Assembly (NCBI GenBank): GCA_900555835.1
Contig: USMK01000008.1
Coordinates: forward strand, 7,925-71,924
DNA: 64,000 nt
Reading direction: 5' to 3'
DNA from: an uncultured Clostridium sp.
Lineage (GTDB): Bacteria; Bacillota; Clostridia; TANB77; CAG-508
Within the stretch, counting starts at the first letter, position 1, and every line of letters starts with the position of its first letter. A model generated the notes under the pieces. The model was not told the DNA's origin, ran no database searches, and saw only the letters and a list, made by a program, of their open reading frames with translations. This document shows, piece by piece, positions 17,166 to 25,872 of the stretch. A program made the translations under genes and the position numbers.

Positions 17166-18770
17166 ATGAAGATTAGCAAAGTTATAATTGTATTGATTAT
17201 GATTGCAATTGTATTATTTTGTAACTTGCAAAGCATAGTACTGGCTGATACTGACATTGACAAAGCTCATTTGAAAGTATTGCAAGATTCAGAAAAACAT
17301 TTGCAATTTTACCAGAATGGAACCTGGATAAACTTGCGCTGTTTGTATATTGGATATGAAAACAATAAAAAAATATATCCAGCATATTGCTTAAACAGAG
17401 AGCTACCAGGCCCAGAGGCCGTTGAAGGAGGATATATAGCATCAATAGATAAAACAATTACCGACCCTGTACTTTGGCGAACCATTATATCTGGTTACCC
17501 ATACAAAAGCATAGAAGAATTGGGTGTTGAAACTGAATGGGATGCCTTTATGGCGACCAAACAGGCCATTTACTCAATTCTATATAATAGAAACGTAAGA
17601 GAATTATACAGAGGGATAGACGTAAGAGGAGAAAAAATAGTAAACGCAATAGATAAAATGGTACAAGAAGGCAGAAATGGTAGCAAAACACCACAAACCG
17701 CAAGTTTAACAGTAAAAAAAGTTGGAGAATTACAAAAAGCAGACGAATACTATGCTCAAAGATTTTCTGTGAAAAGTAATGTTCCAATAGATAATTACAT
17801 AATAAAAAGCATAACAAATGCACCAGAAGGAACATTTATTAGTGATAGCCATGGAAATAAAAAAGAGATATTTTCCGGAAATGAAGATTATTTTGTAAAT
17901 ATACCTAAAAGTGTTATGAATAAAGACTTAGATTACACAATAAATATTTATGCCGAATGTGAAACATATCCTGTTTTTTATGGAGTTGCTCCTAATGAAG
18001 GATTACAAGACCACGCAATTACATATAGTAAACTTGGTGGTTATAATGCACAAATGAATATAAAAGAAAAATTAAACAATTGTCAAATAAAGGTTGTTAA
18101 GTTAGACGAAGATACTGACAAACCTTTAAAGAATATAGAATTTACTCTATATTCAGAAGATCCTCACTTTAATTATACAATTTCAACAAACGAAGAAGGA
18201 ATAGCTTACTTTGATAATCTATATCCAGGTAAGTATATTTTAAAAGAAAATAGCACAAATGAAGAATATTTTATAAATAGCCAAGAATATCCAATCGTCC
18301 TTGAAATAAATCAAACAAAAGAAATAACTGTAACTAATAAGCTGAAAACAGGAAAACTAAAAATAATTAAACTTGATAGCGAAACACATCTTCCTTTAAA
18401 AGGCGTTGAGTTTGAACTATTAGATTCTGATTATAACGTTATAGAAAAATTAGTTACAGACGAGAATGGTGAAACTTGTTCAATATCTTACCTCCCAAGT
18501 TATAATAAAAAATACTATATAAGAGAGACAAAAACACAAGAAAATTACAAGATTAATAAAGATTTAATCGAAATTGAATTAAGAGAAGAGGGTATAACAG
18601 AAAAAATAATAGAAAATAAAAAAGTGCCCGAGCCGGAACCAATACCTGAACCCGAGCCACAACCGGAACCAACGCCACTTCCTGAGCCTAAACCAATTCC
18701 AGAGCCAGAACCTGAGCCAGTTCCTGAACCAGAAATTGTTGTGAAAAAATTACCAAAGACCGGAATGTAA
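17166..18770 (+). CDS. Secreted thioester-domain (TQXA) adhesin with SpaA repeats and bare LPKTG end
   Basis: A 534-residue surface protein. An N-terminal signal peptide (1-27, ending VLA) precedes a TQXA/thioester domain: YPAYCLN supplies Cys75 and ATKQAIYSI supplies Gln133, the pair that forms the reactive thioester in host-binding adhesins. Two SpaA/Cna-B-like domains (about 310-390 and 395-480) follow, then a Pro-Glu repeat stalk (about 484-525). The protein ends LPKTGM with no hydrophobic helix or basic tail, so it has the sortase motif but not the rest of a sorting signal. Possible Spo0A-box sites lie upstream and a terminator downstream. Confidence 0.88.
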   Translation: MKISKVIIVLIMIAIVLFCNLQSIVLADTDIDKAHLKVLQDSEKHLQFYQNGTWINLRCLYIGYENNKKIYPAYCLNRELPGPEAVEGGYIASIDKTITDPVLWRTIISGYPYKSIEELGVETEWDAFMATKQAIYSILYNRNVRELYRGIDVRGEKIVNAIDKMVQEGRNGSKTPQTASLTVKKVGELQKADEYYAQRFSVKSNVPIDNYIIKSITNAPEGTFISDSHGNKKEIFSGNEDYFVNIPKSVMNKDLDYTINIYAECETYPVFYGVAPNEGLQDHAITYSKLGGYNAQMNIKEKLNNCQIKVVKLDEDTDKPLKNIEFTLYSEDPHFNYTISTNEEGIAYFDNLYPGKYILKENSTNEEYFINSQEYPIVLEINQTKEITVTNKLKTGKLKIIKLDSETHLPLKGVEFELLDSDYNVIEKLVTDENGETCSISYLPSYNKKYYIRETKTQENYKINKDLIEIELREEGITEKIIENKKVPEPEPIPEPEPQPEPTPLPEPKPIPEPEPEPVPEPEIVVKKLPKTGM

Positions 18771-18804
18771 ACTTAAATTGGATTTACAACATATTTATAC
18801 CCAG

Positions 18805-18838
18805 AAGGAGTAGAATAAATATAATCTACTCCTTTTAT
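18805..18838 (+). terminator. Intrinsic terminator after the thioester adhesin
   Basis: AAGGAGTAGA pairs with TCTACTCCTT around a 10-base AT loop, followed by TTATTT. Confidence 0.85.
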
Positions 18839-18880
18839 TTGTATAGCAAGTTTATGGCAAAAAAACTTTACCACCCTACC

Positions 18881-18909
18881 TTGACAAGGATTGGAAAGTA
18901 TGGTAAAAT
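18881..18909 (+). promoter_or_regulatory. Promoter of the rplU operon
   Basis: TTGACA (18881-18886), 17-base spacer, TAAAAT (18904-18909). Confidence 0.8.
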
Positions 18910-18914
18910 TAACA

Positions 18915-19010
18915 ACTGTAAGCCGCATAAGTCAAGGTGTATAAAAGTTAATTAAGTTTAACTACCTAAGAGTTTAAGGTTAGCGAGTATACGAAAAGGG
19001 AGGTGTACAT
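18915..19010 (+). promoter_or_regulatory. Probable L21 leader (ribosomal protein autoregulation)
   Basis: About 95 bases between the promoter and rplU start, including GTAAGCCGCATAAGTCAAGG and GAGTTTAAGGTTAGCG, resemble the conserved rplU leader of Firmicutes that binds L21 or another product of the operon. The fold was not computed. Confidence 0.55.
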
Positions 19011-19013
19011 ATA

Positions 19014-19391
19014 ATGTACGCAATAATTGAAGCTTGTGGAAAGCAATACAAAGTAGCAGAGGGAGATGTTGTTTTCTTCGAAAAATTAGATACTGAAGAA
19101 GGTAAAAAAGTTACTTTTGATAAAGTAATATTAGTATCTGACGAAGGAAAAGTTAAAGTTGGAGCTCCTTATGTTAAAGGTGTAAAAGTAGAAGGTAAGG
19201 TAGTTTCTCACGGTAAAGGTAAGAAAATAATTGTCTACAAAATGAAACCTAAAAAGAATTATAGAAGAAAACAAGGTCATAGACAACCATATACCAAAGT
19301 AGAAATTACTTCTATAAAGACTGCTGCAACAAAATCAACAAAAACAGCAGAAGCAAAAGCTGAAACAAACAAAGAAAAAGTTGAAGCATAA
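19014..19391 (+). CDS. rplU: 50S ribosomal protein L21
   Basis: A 125-residue L21 beginning MYAIIEACGKQYKVAEGDVV, with the conserved KKNYRRKQGHRQPYTKVEI near the C-terminus. A Lys/Ala/Thr-rich tail of about 20 residues extends beyond the usual end. GGGAGGTG lies upstream of the ATG. rpmA follows after 44 bases with no ysxB/prp gene between. Confidence 0.97.
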   Translation: MYAIIEACGKQYKVAEGDVVFFEKLDTEEGKKVTFDKVILVSDEGKVKVGAPYVKGVKVEGKVVSHGKGKKIIVYKMKPKKNYRRKQGHRQPYTKVEITSIKTAATKSTKTAEAKAETNKEKVEA

Positions 19392-19435
19392 TTAAACAAT
19401 AAATAAATTCAACGTACGAAGGGAGTGAATTTAAA

Positions 19436-19699
19436 GTGGCACATAAAAAAGGGCAAGGTAGTGTTAAGAACGGTAGAGACAGTGAGTCTAAACGTCTTGG
19501 TCTAAAAAGAGCTGACGGACAATTCGTTAAAGCTGGAAATATATTAATTAGACAAAGAGGAACACAAACACATCCAGGAAATAATGTTGGAATAGGTAGT
19601 GATGACACACTATACGCATTAGTAGATGGAACTGTTAAATTTGAGAGAAAGGGTAAAGACAAGAAACAAGTAAGCGTTTACCCAGTTGAAACAAAATAA
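19436..19699 (+). CDS. rpmA: 50S ribosomal protein L27 without the Firmicutes N-terminal extension
   Basis: An 87-residue L27 starting at GTG (19436) directly with MAHKKGQGSVKNGRDSESKR. Most Firmicutes L27 proteins begin with a ~9-residue extension (ending in FFA) that is cleaved by the Prp protease encoded between rplU and rpmA. Here both the extension and prp are absent. GGGAGTG precedes the start. Confidence 0.96.
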   Translation: MAHKKGQGSVKNGRDSESKRLGLKRADGQFVKAGNILIRQRGTQTHPGNNVGIGSDDTLYALVDGTVKFERKGKDKKQVSVYPVETK

Positions 19700-19707
19700 A
19701 TTCAAAA

Positions 19708-19745
19708 AAATCTAGACTAATTTTAAATTAGACTAGATTTTTTTT
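19708..19745 (+). terminator. Intrinsic terminator of rplU-rpmA
   Basis: AATCTAG and CTAATTT arms pair across a short loop, followed by a run of nine T residues. Confidence 0.9.
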
Positions 19746-19817
19746 TAACTTTCCTATATAATAACACTTGTAATACAAATTGAATAATATATGGAAAAAA
19801 GAAAAGAGGAAACAGAA

Positions 19818-21179
19818 ATGAGAAGATATTTTGGCACAGATGGGATAAGAAGAATTGCTAATACTGAATTAACACCAGAATTTGCGTTAAAAGTTGCAAA
19901 AGCAGGAGCATGCGTTTTATCTAAACATGCAAAACATACTCCTACAATATTGATAGGAAGGGATACAAGATTATCTGGTTGTTTATTAGAAAGTGCAATG
20001 ACAGCTGGTTTTCTAAGTTATGGAGCAAATGTTAAGATATTAGGAGTTATGCCAACACCAGCAGTTGCATATTTAACAAGAAAGTTAGGAGCAGACGCAG
20101 GAGTTGTAATTTCAGCTTCACACAACACTTTTGAATTCAACGGAATAAAGTATTTTAGCAATAAAGGAACAAAAATATCAGATGAACTAGAAGAAGAAAT
20201 AGAAGCTATACTAGATTCTGAAAAAATTAACGAACTAATAGCAGAACACAAAGAAATTGGAGTATATGACTTTGATACTGAATTGGAAGAAGAATATATC
20301 AACTTTTTTGCAGATATTTTTAAGGATAGATTAAATGCAAAAAATACAAGAAAATTTACAGTTGGAATAGATACTGCCAATGGAGCTACATATAAAGTTG
20401 CTGAAAAAATATTTACAAAACTAGGAATTAACTATAAAATAATTAACAATGAACCAAATGGAATAAACATAAACGAAAACTGTGGTTCTACGCATATGGA
20501 AAATTTAAAAGAATTTGTATTAAAAAATAAACTAGACTTAGGAATTGCCTATGATGGAGATGGCGACAGATGTCTAGCAATAGACGAAAAGGGAAATACA
20601 ATTGATGGAGATGGAATACTTGCAATAATTTCCGATAAACTAAAAAAAGAAGGCAAATTGAAAAATAACACATTAGTAGCAACAGTTATGAGTAATTTAG
20701 GATTAAATAAATATTGCTTAGAACAAGGTATGAATATCAAACAAACCAAAGTTGGAGATAGATATGTACTTGAAGAAATGCTTAAAAATGACTATAATTT
20801 AGGTGGAGAGCAATCAGGGCATATAATATTCTTAGATTACAATCCAACAGGAGATGGGATTTTAACATCACTTATGCTTATGGAAGCCATATTAAACAGA
20901 GGAGTTCTAGCATCAGAAGCTGCAAGTTTAATAACAATATATCCACAGGTTTTAGTAAATGTTAAAGTTCAACAAGAAAAGAAATTAGATTATCAAAAAG
21001 ATAAAGTTATAACAGATGCCATCGAAAAATTAGAAAAGGAAGAAGAAATAGGCAGAATTTTAATTAGACCTTCTGGAACAGAACCACTTGTAAGAGTTAT
21101 GATAGAAGGTAAAAACGAAGAATATATTAACAAAAAAGCAAATGAACTTGCAGATCTTATAAAAGAAAGACTACAATAG
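19818..21179 (+). CDS. glmM: Phosphoglucosamine mutase
   Basis: A 453-residue enzyme converting glucosamine-6-P to glucosamine-1-P for cell-wall precursor synthesis. MRRYFGTDGIRR opens the protein; the phosphoserine loop is GVVISASHNTFEFNGIK, the metal loop DGDGDRC and the phosphate-binding RPSGTEPLVRVM near the C-terminus. I chose the ATG at 19818 because AAAGAGG lies just before it; an upstream ATG at 19791 would add nine residues. Confidence 0.96.
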   Translation: MRRYFGTDGIRRIANTELTPEFALKVAKAGACVLSKHAKHTPTILIGRDTRLSGCLLESAMTAGFLSYGANVKILGVMPTPAVAYLTRKLGADAGVVISASHNTFEFNGIKYFSNKGTKISDELEEEIEAILDSEKINELIAEHKEIGVYDFDTELEEEYINFFADIFKDRLNAKNTRKFTVGIDTANGATYKVAEKIFTKLGINYKIINNEPNGININENCGSTHMENLKEFVLKNKLDLGIAYDGDGDRCLAIDEKGNTIDGDGILAIISDKLKKEGKLKNNTLVATVMSNLGLNKYCLEQGMNIKQTKVGDRYVLEEMLKNDYNLGGEQSGHIIFLDYNPTGDGILTSLMLMEAILNRGVLASEAASLITIYPQVLVNVKVQQEKKLDYQKDKVITDAIEKLEKEEEIGRILIRPSGTEPLVRVMIEGKNEEYINKKANELADLIKERLQ

Positions 21180-21221
21180 CTTTTTTAGAATATAGAAAAT
21201 AAGAAGAGGAGGTAAAGAGTA

Positions 21222-21560
21222 ATGATTTTTAATTCAGCAGACCCAATCAATGTAATACTAATCTTAGCTGCAACTTTACTTTTAGTGTACTTAGGAAAAG
21301 AAACTAAAAACAGCAAAATTCCATTAGGAGTTTTAATTGTATTTTTAGGATTAATAATAATGCATGCAGTTCAATTTGTTGTACTATCTTCAACAGCAAC
21401 ACAAGACATTATAAATGTTCTAAGCACATCACTTGCAGTAGACTTTGGATTAATTATGGTTGCTTTCTTAGCTTACCTTTGGGTAGACGATATGGAAGCA
21501 AAAGTAAAAAATACAAAAGTTGTTAGCAATAGCTTAGACTGGTTTTGGAAAAAAGTTTAA
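21222..21560 (+). CDS. Small three-helix membrane protein, unknown
   Basis: A 112-residue protein with three hydrophobic stretches (about 9-25, 34-55 and 67-88) and a short cytoplasmic basic tail (KVKNTKVVSNSLDWFWKKV). GGAGG precedes the ATG. I recognise no family. It follows glmM by 42 bases and is closed by a terminator, so it may be co-transcribed with glmM. Confidence 0.75.
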   Translation: MIFNSADPINVILILAATLLLVYLGKETKNSKIPLGVLIVFLGLIIMHAVQFVVLSSTATQDIINVLSTSLAVDFGLIMVAFLAYLWVDDMEAKVKNTKVVSNSLDWFWKKV

Positions 21561-21569
21561 CAAAAATGA

Positions 21570-21598
21570 AAGAGGAATTTAAAAGTTCCTCTTTTAAA
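21570..21598 (+). terminator. Intrinsic terminator
   Basis: AAAGAGGAA and TTCCTCTTT pair around TTTAAAAG, followed by TT. Confidence 0.85.
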
Positions 21599-21617
21599 AT
21601 TAAATGGAGGAAATAAA

Positions 21618-22079
21618 ATGAATGAATATATGAAATTAGCAAAAGAAATGGCTGAAAATGGACATAGAAATGGAGAAGGTGGACCTTTTGGAGCTATTAT
21701 TTTGGACAAAGCTGGAAATATTATTGCAAAAGGAAACAATAAAGTTATAATAAGCCACGATCCAACAGCTCATGCTGAGGTGGTTGCAATAAGAGAAGCT
21801 TCAAAAAAATTAGGTACATATGATTTATCAGGATGCACATTATACACATCATGTGAGCCTTGCCCAATGTGCTTATCTGCCATTATTTGGGCAAATATAA
21901 AAGAAGTATATTATGCTTGCACAAAAAAAGATGCAGCAAACATTGGATTTAGAGATGATGCTATATATGAATACTTAAAAGGAAATAACAAAGATTTAAT
22001 TAATTTACATCATATTGATAGAAACGAATGTATTAGCGTTTTTGAAGAATATCAAAGAGAAAATAAGACAATTTATTAA
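21618..22079 (+). CDS. guaD: Guanine deaminase-type cytidine deaminase-fold enzyme
   Basis: A 153-residue zinc deaminase. HAEVVAI provides the zinc His and catalytic Glu, and SCEPCPMCLSAI provides the two zinc cysteines. GGPFGAIIL, TAHAEV and the late FRDDAIYEYL are closer to the small guanine deaminase GuaD of Bacillus than to tRNA adenosine deaminase TadA. It would convert guanine to xanthine in purine salvage. GGAGG lies before the ATG. Confidence 0.8.
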   Translation: MNEYMKLAKEMAENGHRNGEGGPFGAIILDKAGNIIAKGNNKVIISHDPTAHAEVVAIREASKKLGTYDLSGCTLYTSCEPCPMCLSAIIWANIKEVYYACTKKDAANIGFRDDAIYEYLKGNNKDLINLHHIDRNECISVFEEYQRENKTIY

Positions 22080-22160
22080 TTTGAAATTTGCTAAAATTAC
22101 CTTTCCGTGGTATAATAAAAACATATTAGGCGAAAGCCATATGAAAGGAGTTTTTTATAT

Positions 22161-22703
22161 ATGAAACATTTTTTGCGGAATTTTTTAGTTTTGGCTTTGG
22201 TGGCTTTAGCTCTTCCTGTTTGTGCTGATGCACAAGAGGATATGGTTCCTAAAATTTTGCATTCCAAAGGACCTACGGTAGAGTGTTTCAAAATTGAAAC
22301 AAATACTGTTGCCTTGGGCAAAGATTTTAAGGATTTAAAAGAAAATCTTATTAAGGAAAATCGCCTTAGAGATGCGGTAACTCAAATTTTTGAGGCTGAT
22401 GGCAAGTGTTTGCAAACTGTATACCTGTTTGCAAGTGAAAATGAACTTGCAGAGGGTGAAGTAGCTTCTGAAAGTATTATTTATACCACCGATAACCCGG
22501 AATGGTACAAAGAAACAGAGGCTAGCCTTACAGTCGGAACTGACCATCCATATATGGTAAAAGAGTTCCACAATGAGTATCCGGATGGTAAAGTGTTGTA
22601 TTCAGCTACTTTTCAAAGGGATATTGTAAAGGAAACCAAAAGCTTAGCAAAAAATACCGAAAAGGTAGAAATGACGGAGGAAAAACAAGAAAAAGCTTCT
22701 TAA
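22161..22703 (+). CDS. Secreted hypothetical protein, atypical composition, in-frame CGG
   Basis: A 180-residue protein with a signal peptide (1-25, hydrophobic LVLALVALALP then ADA). The mature part has no recognised domain; it is charged and contains VYLFASENELAEG and a Lys/Glu-rich end. A TATAAT near 22111, AAAGGAG and a terminator define a single-gene unit. Composition and codons differ from neighbours. Codon 6 is CGG (22176-22178); an obligatory +1 shift would end translation three codons later. Confidence 0.65.
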   Translation: MKHFLRNFLVLALVALALPVCADAQEDMVPKILHSKGPTVECFKIETNTVALGKDFKDLKENLIKENRLRDAVTQIFEADGKCLQTVYLFASENELAEGEVASESIIYTTDNPEWYKETEASLTVGTDHPYMVKEFHNEYPDGKVLYSATFQRDIVKETKSLAKNTEKVEMTEEKQEKAS

Positions 22704-22708
22704 AAACA

Positions 22709-22744
22709 AAAAATGAGGTAGTAGTATTTACTGCCTCATTTTAT
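22709..22744 (+). terminator. Terminator between convergent genes
   Basis: AATGAGGTAGTA pairs with TACTGCCTCATT (one G-U pair), followed by TTATTTTT. It may also serve spoVT from the other side. Confidence 0.85.
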
Positions 22745-22746
22745 TT

Positions 22747-23301
22747 TTAGATATCCATTTGACTTCCAAGGAAACCTGCTGCTGACTGAATTACTTTTAA
22801 TTCAACATCGCCCATTTTTGTATTTGCATCTTTTGATAATAGTATAATGCTTCCAATTGTGTCACCTTGTGAAACAATTGGATATACTACTTGTGAGTTA
22901 AATTTTCTATCTCTATTATCATTTTGAGTTATTGGAAGTGCTATTTCATTATTTTCAGAGCTTTTGTAGATTTCTTTATTGTCCATTACTTCTTCAAGTT
23001 CTTGACTTAAATTTTGACCAAAAAATTCTTTTTTAGGAGCTCCTGATACTGCAATAACTGAGTCTTTGTCTGTTATGCAAGCTATGTGTCCTGTTGTTTT
23101 TGCCAATGTTTCTGCATAACTAATTGCAAATTCTGATAATTCTCCAATTGGAGAATATTTTTTTAATATAACTTCACCATTTTTGTCTGTAAATATTTCT
23201 AATGGGTCGCCTTCTTTTATTCTTAATGTTTTCCTAATTTCCTTTGGAATAACAATTCTACCTAAATCATCAATTCTTCTTACTACACCTGTTGCTTTCA
23301 A
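22747..23301 (-). CDS. spoVT: Stage V sporulation protein T
   Basis: A 184-residue transcription regulator active in the forespore. An N-terminal AbrB-like swapped-hairpin domain (MKATGVVRRIDDLGRIVIPK...) is followed by a GAF-like domain that ends IQSAAGFLGSQM, typical of SpoVT. The start is TTG at 23301, placed by AAAAGGAGGG; the frame extends upstream without a better signal. Its presence argues that the organism sporulates or descends from a sporulator. Confidence 0.93.
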   Translation of the reverse strand: MKATGVVRRIDDLGRIVIPKEIRKTLRIKEGDPLEIFTDKNGEVILKKYSPIGELSEFAISYAETLAKTTGHIACITDKDSVIAVSGAPKKEFFGQNLSQELEEVMDNKEIYKSSENNEIALPITQNDNRDRKFNSQVVYPIVSQGDTIGSIILLSKDANTKMGDVELKVIQSAAGFLGSQMDI

Positions 23302-23470
23302 AATTTTCCCTCCTTTTAAAATCTGTTTAAAATTAGTATTGTTATTTTTAGAAAAAATATACATACGATTGACAAAAAAATCAAAAAAACGCAGAATTTG
23401 ACCAAAAAATGCACAATTTGTCTAATCAAAAAATATAATATACTATACAACTTAAAAGGAGGAGTTTTTA

Positions 23471-23809
23471 ATGTATAGAAATTGTAATTGTAACTGCAAT
23501 TGGATGAATAATAATTGCCAAAACGAAACATATGAAACACAATGTATGAATGTTTCAAATCAATATGAAAATTATTCAGATAATTGTATGTGTGGATTTG
23601 AAGAAGAAAGCTTATTTCCAGAAAATCCAATGTTTGGGCAAAGCTATGTGCCTTGGCAAAGAATGAACAAAACTTTTGTGCCAAGCGTAGGACTAAAAAT
23701 GGGGACTATATTCCCTGAACTTGTAAGTCCATATTGCCCTGGACAGTCAATGGAAGAAATAAGATATATAGAAGAAGCCAATAACATAGGAAAGGGGTGC
23801 AATGGATAA
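23471..23809 (+). CDS. cotJA: Spore coat-associated protein CotJA
   Basis: A 112-residue protein with a Cys/Asn-rich N-terminus (NCNCNCNWMNNNCQN) and the CotJA core FVPSVGLKMGTIFPEL followed by SPYCPGQSMEEI. It belongs to the mother-cell spore coat operon cotJABC. The stop TAA shares its last A with the cotJB ATG. AAAGGAGGAG precedes the start. Confidence 0.93.
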   Translation: MYRNCNCNCNWMNNNCQNETYETQCMNVSNQYENYSDNCMCGFEEESLFPENPMFGQSYVPWQRMNKTFVPSVGLKMGTIFPELVSPYCPGQSMEEIRYIEEANNIGKGCNG

Positions 23810-24102
23810 TGGAAGAAGAAAGATGTGAATGTAACAACCAAAGAGACGAAGTAAGAGAGAGAATGATGATGGAAATAAGAGAATTAAACTTTGCTGTAAT
23901 AGAATTAGCATTATATTTAGACACTCAACCAGATGACCAAAGAGCTTTATGCCTACACAGAGAATATGCAAAACAGCTAAGAGATTTAAAAGATAAATAT
24001 CAAAGAATGTATGGTCCATTAAGTATTTATTGTCCTTGCAATAAATGGAGATGGATAGAAGAACCATGGCCTTGGTGTAAAAAAAGAAGTTTTTACATAT
24101 AA
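23809..24102 (+). CDS. cotJB: Spore coat protein CotJB, C-terminal tail replaced by element sequence
   Basis: A 97-residue CotJB: VRERMMMEIRELNFAVIELA, LYLDTQPDDQRAL, LKDKYQRMYGPLSIY and the terminal EEPWPW. After WPW (ending 24075) the present sequence adds CKKRSFYI. The same 17 bases coding for EPWPW recur just before cotJC (32668-32684), where they continue GAAAGGGGGAATTATTAA. Joining the copies gives EEPWPWERGNY and a stop overlapping the cotJC ATG. So the last residues here come from the inserted element. Confidence 0.9.
   Translation: MEEERCECNNQRDEVRERMMMEIRELNFAVIELALYLDTQPDDQRALCLHREYAKQLRDLKDKYQRMYGPLSIYCPCNKWRWIEEPWPWCKKRSFYI
24059..24075. repeat. attL: 17-bp direct repeat in the cotJB 3' end
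   Basis: AAGAACCATGGCCTTGG is identical to 32668-32684 and marks the left boundary of the element in cotJ. It contains the palindrome CCATGG. Confidence 0.85.
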
Positions 24103-24126
24103 TGGGAGAAAAATAAAGGAGGATTG

Positions 24127-24155
24127 TTGACGCCTTAGGAAAAATTTGATATAAT
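24127..24155 (+). promoter_or_regulatory. Promoter of the element's surface operon
   Basis: TTGACG (24127-24132) and TATAAT (24150-24155), spacer 17, just inside attL. Confidence 0.75.
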
Positions 24156-24225
24156 TAATACGCTTAAAAAATTAGCTACAAATCTACATAAAAAATTAGG
24201 TAAAAATAAATTAAGGGGGAGAAAA

Positions 24226-25221
24226 ATGAAAAGGAAAACTATTTTCAAAATCGTTTTTACACTACTTGTAACAATTGCAATCATTGCAGTTAGTGGTAAT
24301 GTATTAGCAGCTAATGAGGAATGTACAATTTTAAAGAAAACAAATGAAGAATATGTAATTTATGTAAAAGCATCATTAGACCAAGAATTTGAGTTTGCAT
24401 ATACAAACAAAGTCCTAGAAAATGATGAAGAATTAGATTACATAAAGAGTGCAAAAGACTCTGAAAATGGAACAGCAATAGCATATGTTGATTCAAATCT
24501 TTATACTAAATATTTTAAAGATGCTGAAAATACATATTTATGGGCAAAAAGAGGAACAGAATATTTAGCAAAAGGAATAAAAATTGATTTATCAAAAGCT
24601 GTTTCAGAAGATATGGTTGCATTTGTAAAAAATACGACTAAAAGAATTGCTGTAAATACTGAAAAGAAAGACAAAGTTGTTACAGAAAAAGACGGAATAA
24701 AATACACAACAACAACAGGGAAAATAGAAATAACAGCTGATAGCAAATTACAATATGCTTATGTAATGGTAAATGTTACAAATTCAAAAGAATATGAAGA
24801 TTTAGTAGCGCTTGCAGAAAAAATTAACAATATGGAAACAGAAATCAATGTAACCAAAATAGAAAATAGCAAAAAATTTTATGATTTATATGAGAAACTA
24901 TTATCAGAAGTAGATAATAAAGCTTGGGTAAATGTAGAAAATATGCAAATACCTCAACCAAAAGAGTCAAAAACAGGCGACAAATATGTTGTATGGATTA
25001 TACAAAAAAATGGAAATAATACAACATCTGATATTCAAATTATGACCTGCTATAATGAAGAAAACAAAGAATATATAAAAGAAGATAAAGTAATCAAAAC
25101 AACATCAAAACTTCCTATTACATATGATAGCATTGGACTATTTGTAGTACTTGGAATTGCAGTGATGCTATTTACAGTAGTATTAGTAGTAAGAAATAAA
25201 AGCAAAAAAGAATCAAAATAA
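24226..25221 (+). CDS. Cell-surface protein with LPITY sorting-like tail
   Basis: A 331-residue exported protein. The signal peptide (1-28) ends NVLA. The extracellular part is predicted all-beta with no recognised domain. The C-terminus is LPITYDS (about 296-302), then a hydrophobic helix, then RNKSKKESK, the tripartite layout of a sortase substrate with a non-canonical pentapeptide (T-Y in place of T-G). The sortase gene begins 28 bases downstream, suggesting an enzyme-substrate pair. Confidence 0.75.
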   Translation: MKRKTIFKIVFTLLVTIAIIAVSGNVLAANEECTILKKTNEEYVIYVKASLDQEFEFAYTNKVLENDEELDYIKSAKDSENGTAIAYVDSNLYTKYFKDAENTYLWAKRGTEYLAKGIKIDLSKAVSEDMVAFVKNTTKRIAVNTEKKDKVVTEKDGIKYTTTTGKIEITADSKLQYAYVMVNVTNSKEYEDLVALAEKINNMETEINVTKIENSKKFYDLYEKLLSEVDNKAWVNVENMQIPQPKESKTGDKYVVWIIQKNGNNTTSDIQIMTCYNEENKEYIKEDKVIKTTSKLPITYDSIGLFVVLGIAVMLFTVVLVVRNKSKKESK

Positions 25222-25249
25222 AACATATTTCTAATTTAGGGGGATATGT

Positions 25250-25855
25250 ATGAAAAAAAGAATTTTAGATGTAATACTATTGATAATAGGAATTGTAATA
25301 ATTGTTACTATAATTTTAATTGCTACAAAATATATAGGAAATTTCAAAAATGAAAAAGAAATGACAAATATAGTAGAACAAATAAAAAGCACAAATGTAG
25401 AGTTGCCTAATAATAATGAAATAGATATAGAAACAAATAATACAGAAGCGGAAGTTGAAATAGATGGATACAAAGTGCTAGGAATAATAAGAATTCCTAA
25501 AATAGACTTAGAATATCCAATATTAAATGAAACTAACAAAACTTCAATGAAAAAATCCATAACAAAGTTCTGGGGACCAAACTTAAACACAGTTGGAAAT
25601 CTAACTTTGGCAGGACACAACAATAAAGACGGAACAATGTTTGGAAAAGTAAAAAAACTAAACATAGGCGATATCATAGAAATAGAAGACTTATATAAAA
25701 ACACCGTAAAATATGAGATATTTGATATGTATGTTATAAATCCAAATGATGTATCTTGTGTTGAATCGGTAGACGAGAATGCAAAAGAAGTAACATTGAT
25801 AACTTGCACGAACGGAAATAAAAACAGATTGATTACAAAGGCAAGAAAAATATAA
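25250..25855 (+). CDS. Class D/E-like sortase of the element
   Basis: A 201-residue membrane-anchored transpeptidase. N-terminal signal anchor (7-27); sortase core with LGIIRIPKIDLEYPIL, catalytic His in LTLAGHNNKDGTM (His123), catalytic Cys in VTLITCTNG (Cys186) and Arg in NKNRLITKA (Arg193). All three active-site residues are present. GGGGGAT precedes the ATG. It sits between two large surface-protein genes and probably attaches or links them. The exact class is uncertain. Confidence 0.9.
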   Translation: MKKRILDVILLIIGIVIIVTIILIATKYIGNFKNEKEMTNIVEQIKSTNVELPNNNEIDIETNNTEAEVEIDGYKVLGIIRIPKIDLEYPILNETNKTSMKKSITKFWGPNLNTVGNLTLAGHNNKDGTMFGKVKKLNIGDIIEIEDLYKNTVKYEIFDMYVINPNDVSCVESVDENAKEVTLITCTNGNKNRLITKARKI

Positions 25856-25872
25856 AAATGGGGGAGGAAAAA

